Shown piece after piece: positions 60,731 to 64,000 of a DNA stretch of 64,000 bases. The translations under genes were made by a program, and so were the position numbers. The notes under the pieces were generated by a model, which did no database searches, had not been told where the DNA came from, and saw only the letters and a list, made by a program, of their open reading frames with translations. The stretch comes from Muscardinus avellanarius (taxonomy: Eukaryota > Chordata > Mammalia > Rodentia > Gliridae): assembly GCA_963383645.1 (NCBI GenBank), contig OY726569.1:80196211-80260210 (forward strand). The letters are read 5' to 3'. Positions within the stretch are counted from its first letter, which is position 1, and each line of letters opens with the position of its first letter.

Positions 60731-60940
60731 GCCGGGAGTGATGGCACACACTTGTAATCCCAGTACTTGGAAGGCTGAGACAGAAAAATTGCAGGTTTCC
60801 AGCTAGCCTCGGCTGCTTAGGCCCTCTGCGACTTATTGAGACCCTGTTTTAAAAATAAAGAATAAAAGCTAAAGTTGGGGTTGTAGCTCAGAACTACAAT
60901 GCCTCTGGGTTAAATCTTTAGTACTGTGAAACAAAAACAG
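60731..60940 (+). repeat. B1-ID dimer SINE, third of a cluster
   Basis: gccgggagtgatggcacaca to tagtactgtgaaac; a third catcatgg follows at 60943. Confidence 0.85.
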
Positions 60941-61440
60941 AACCATCATGGATGAAAAAGAAAAGATGCAAGCTGAATCTGAAAGGATAGATGAGACTTG
61001 AGAAGCCAAACAGCTGATATTCATCAGTGGAGAGATAATTACACAATTTACTTGGTGCCCAACTCTGCTCAAGGAACTATGAAAGTATCAAAGAAATTTG
61101 ATTCACATTTCTACACTCTAAGTTAGGGTTGACAAGCCAATAGGGAAGTCTAGAGAATATTCTCCTGTACATTTACTTAATTTTTGCATGTAGAGTGCAA
61201 ATGAATGATCAAAAGGGGGCATTCAAATTTAGTGCAGTTCATAATTCAGAAAAGGTACTAGACTGGGGTGGAAAGATAAGGCTCTACAGAAGAAGGGTTT
61301 CAGACAGGGTTTGCCTTCAGTCCTAGACTGTGTGCAGGCTACAGATAGGAGAATAAAAGAGGAGGAGAAAGAAAGATGACCTACAAGATGCTAGTCTAGG
61401 TAAAGCAAAGAATTTCTGTTTGAAATAATGTGTTAGTCAA

Positions 61441-61757
61441 GCCGGGTACAGTGGCACACATATGTACTCCCAGGTTTGAGGACAGCATTTGGTAACTTAG
61501 TAAGACCCTGTTTCAAAATAAAAGGGTTCAAGGCCAGCCTCAGCTACTTGGAGGCCTTCCTTAACTTAGTGAGACCCTGTTTTAAAAATAAAGAATAAAA
61601 TAGGACTGGGGCTGTAGCTGGGAGGTATAAGCCCCTGGGTTCAATCCTCAGTCCACCAAAAATAAAAAAATAAAAATAAAAATCTTAACAGTAGGACTGG
61701 AGGTGAGCTCAGAGGTATAACACACCTGGGTTCAATCCCCAGTACCAAAAATAAAAA
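61441..61757 (+). repeat. SINE-in-SINE, arms in order B1-B1-ID-ID
   Basis: Outer left arm 61441-61525, inner 5'-truncated dimer 61526-61690 starting at ggttcaaggccagc, outer ID arm 61691-61757. Confidence 0.85.
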
Positions 61758-62149
61758 ACCAAAAAGGAAAGGGTAAAGAGGGAGGGAGAAAGGGAACAAT
61801 TAGTCAAAAACACTTTAAAATTCAAATAGGAGAAATTGAAATCAAACTGGCTCCACCTATAATAGAGAATTTTAGTTCACATAACTAAATATCCTAAAAG
61901 TTAGTGTTGGGGGTTTAGGAGATACCATTAATCATAATTTCCTCCAAGTCCAGGACTAAACAAGAGATTAATAAGAAAAAAACCAGAGAAACCACAAAAG
62001 CCTGACCAAAGTACTGGTAAGGGTAAGTAAATTGAGAGACACAGATTAGGAATATGGCATAATCGGGTTTCTACTTCTCAAATTTAAATGTCTCTAATTG
62101 TTTCATTTTTATATATATTATGGTAACTTGAATAACTTAAAACAAAAAT

Positions 62150-62500
62150 GTTCAGAAAGAAAAGCAATATTTTGGCCAATTTCCCAAAGTGAACAACCTT
62201 TCTTTGGCTTCTACCTTCCTTTCAGTTTCATTGTTTTTCACGTGTTCAGCTTCATCCACCTCAAGTAAATAAAAAGCAAACCTCATATTATTATACAACT
62301 TGGCGATTGAAGTTAATGACAACATACTGCATACTTGAAAATTGCTAAGCGGGATTTTAACTGTTCTCACCAAAAAGAAAAGTATGGAATTAGCTGTTTA
62401 GCCATTCTAGAATGCATACTTATTGCAGAACAATAAATAATGTATACAATTTTTATCTGTAAATTTAAAATAAATGAAAAATTATCAAAAAAGTAAAAGT
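62150..62500 (+). mobile_element. Old L1 3' end
   Basis: ttgaaaattgctaagcggga, aactgttctcaccaaaaag and gtatacaatttttatctgt match the end of an L1M 3' UTR. Confidence 0.6.
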
Positions 62501-63439
62501 TAATATTTGAAACAAAAAATTAATCTAGTATATTTTCCCATGAACACATTCTCACATACAGGAGTCTATAACTCCTGTGCTTTTAGTTTCCTATTTGCTT
62601 TTCTGTCACTCCTTTACTAAAGGAAGTGGTCTTCCTACTTACTATATCCTAGTTCCTTGGTACTTAATAATAATAGGTACTTAATAATAAGGAACACATT
62701 AAATAAAGAATGAAGGGTCGAATAGATGTATGGCCTGTTCTTACACAGGCTCGGCTCAGCTCATCCTTCCTGCCACCTTCTTTGATCTCCCCAGCAGATT
62801 TCATTAGGATTTCTCACCTTTCTGGGCCTCATCCCCCCTCTGTTAGACTCATACTTCTACAAATTGTAATCCAAAAGAAGTTCTGGCTGAGTGCACAGTT
62901 TTAATGTCAAGAGAACTTGTCTTTGTAGCCCTTCCTAGCAAAGTGAACTAAACACTAGAGAAAAGGCCTGTTCATTGAGCTTAGGACAGTTTCCCACCCT
63001 GAGTCACTAGGTCCCATTGCCTTTCCTTTGGATCTTATCCAGAACCAAAAATGCCCTACGAGCAAGAGGTTCTCCCAGTCTGAGGGCAGAGGCAGGATGT
63101 CGAAGAAGAAAGAACAAAACTTCTCCTTTCCCATTCTTCTCCCCACTCTGCCCAACCCACAGGAGAAGAGCCACTTCTAGAAGATACTTGAGAGTAGATA
63201 GGTATCTGCTATCTTCAGAAGGACAGGGTAAGAAAGCTTCCGGTTTATTCCTAATCTCTTCATATTCACTGCCCAGGACATTGTAGCATTTACTAAACGT
63301 GTACCTATGTGGAGCTTTGGTGTTCTTAGTAAGTTTCTCTCTCCTCACTGGCCTTCATTGGATTTGCTCTCTGGCATCCCCTGATGGAATGTTTAATGTG
63401 AAGGTGACAATGATGTCAAGCCACCCTCTCCCTCTTCCC

Positions 63440-63612
63440 AGTTTTGATACCCTCTGCTATGACACTCATCACTCCTTATTAGGGTTATTTGCACACTTCT
63501 CTTACTGCCTGTATTAGGCTGTAAGCTCTTGGAGAGCAGAGACCAAGTCTTACACATCTTTGTATCCTATAGTGCCCTATACAAAGGGCTCAGTGAATGT
63601 TTAGTGAATGCC
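63440..63612 (+). repeat. L2 3' end
   Basis: aggctgtaagctcttggagag, agagaccaagtcttacacat and ctcagtgaatgtttagtgaat, the L2 3' terminal order. Confidence 0.75.
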
Positions 63613-63667
63613 AAACGAGACCAGTATTGTCAGGTATGACAGGCACAAGTTAGGTGCAGACATTGCA

Positions 63668-64000
63668 GTTAATTAGAATTAAGATTAAAAAACTCAGTTT
63701 CTCAGTCACATAAGCCACAGTCAAACGTTTGAAAGCTACACGTGAAAGCCGAGCACAGTGGCGCACACTTGTAATCACAGTACTTGGGAGGCCGAGACAG
63801 GAGGATCCAGGTTTGTGCCCAGCCTCAGCTACTTAGTAAGGCCCTCTGCATCTTAGTGAGCCCTGTTTCCAAATAAAGAATAAAAAAGTCAGACTAGGGG
63901 TAGTATAGCTTGGAGGTAGAATGCTCCGTTCAATCCCTAGCACCACAAATAAAAAAATTTTAAAAAGGCCACACGTGACTGGTAGTTACCGTATTGGGCA
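63668..64000 (+). mobile_element. hAT-Charlie-type element, split and cut by the window end
   Basis: attaagattaaaaaactcag to agctacacgtga, then a SINE, then cacacgtgactggtagttac and gtattgggca. Confidence 0.7.
63749..63955 (+). repeat. B1-ID dimer SINE inside the hAT copy
   Basis: agccgagcacagtggcgcac to ccctagcaccac plus tail. Flanks gctacacgtga and gccacacgtga. Confidence 0.9.

Larger units (their letters stand above)
49662..64000 (+). other. TTLL5: TTLL5 intron after exon L (partial, at least 14.3 kb)
   Basis: No further TTLL5 exon recognised. 50880-54150 is mostly unique. After 54150 come L1, MIR and Tigger copies and a dense SINE field from 56500 to 61760, then unique sequence with L1 and L2 ends and a hAT copy at the window edge. 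Confidence 0.85.

Noticed and set aside
62152..62373. 73-codon minus-strand open frame that looks protein-like
   Set aside because: It is antisense to an L1 3' end on the + strand; no homology seen.
49662..64000. Search for the next TTLL5 exons
   Set aside because: No segment matching the expected C-terminal TTLL5 sequence with splice sites was found, so none is reported.

Overview
This window is a piece of rodent nuclear genome lying entirely inside one gene. Twelve coding exons on the + strand, all with GT..AG borders and with phases that match from exon to exon, spell 631 codons of TTLL5 (tubulin tyrosine ligase-like 5, also called STAMP). This is the long part downstream of the catalytic TTL domain. 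The upstream catalytic exons and the last coding exons lie outside the window. No second gene, RNA gene or promoter could be supported.

Layout: intron 1-1057; exon A 1058-1120; B 5797-5835; C 8973-9130; D 10427-10733; E 14501-14621; F 17605-17751; G 19421-19524; H 22181-22308; I 24815-24898; J 25490-25891; K 30448-30632; L 49507-49661; then a final intron that runs past base 64000. Exons A-K sit within about 30 kb. An 18.9 kb intron then separates K from L, and the last 14.3 kb holds no recognisable exon. In order, the protein has a basic patch (exon C), a long acidic tract (exon D), a conserved helical/basic core (exons E-G), and a Ser/Pro-rich low-complexity tail (exons H-L).

The non-coding sequence is dominated by a dimeric SINE: a 7SL-derived B1-like left arm, an A-rich linker, and an ID (tRNA-like) right arm. 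About 50 copies occur in both orientations. B1-ID dimers of this kind are known from the squirrel-related rodents (Sciuridae, Aplodontiidae, Gliridae). I saw none of the STRID-type elements that I recall as common in squirrel genomes, so a non-squirrel member of that clade such as mountain beaver or a dormouse is possible; this is inference only. Older layers are L1 (the largest about 2.4 kb at 26460-28850), an L2 of about 1.6 kb (36830-38450), MIR, Tigger/MER2 and hAT-Charlie copies, plus microsatellites.

No new biological system is evident. The best second-look items are local: (1) a SINE at 30874-31173 whose right arm is replaced by a 129-bp copy of intron sequence from the other side of exon K, capped by a perfect 11-bp snap-back hairpin, which is the signature of replication template switching; (2) a 118-bp near-identical direct repeat in intron G-H; (3) a 24-bp-stem hairpin at 12762-12826; (4) a competing splice acceptor before exon D that creates an overlapping stop/start ATGA in frame with the rest of the protein; (5) a discrete SINE subfamily with linked palindromic changes in both arms; and (6) repeated SINE-into-SINE insertion at the A-rich linker.
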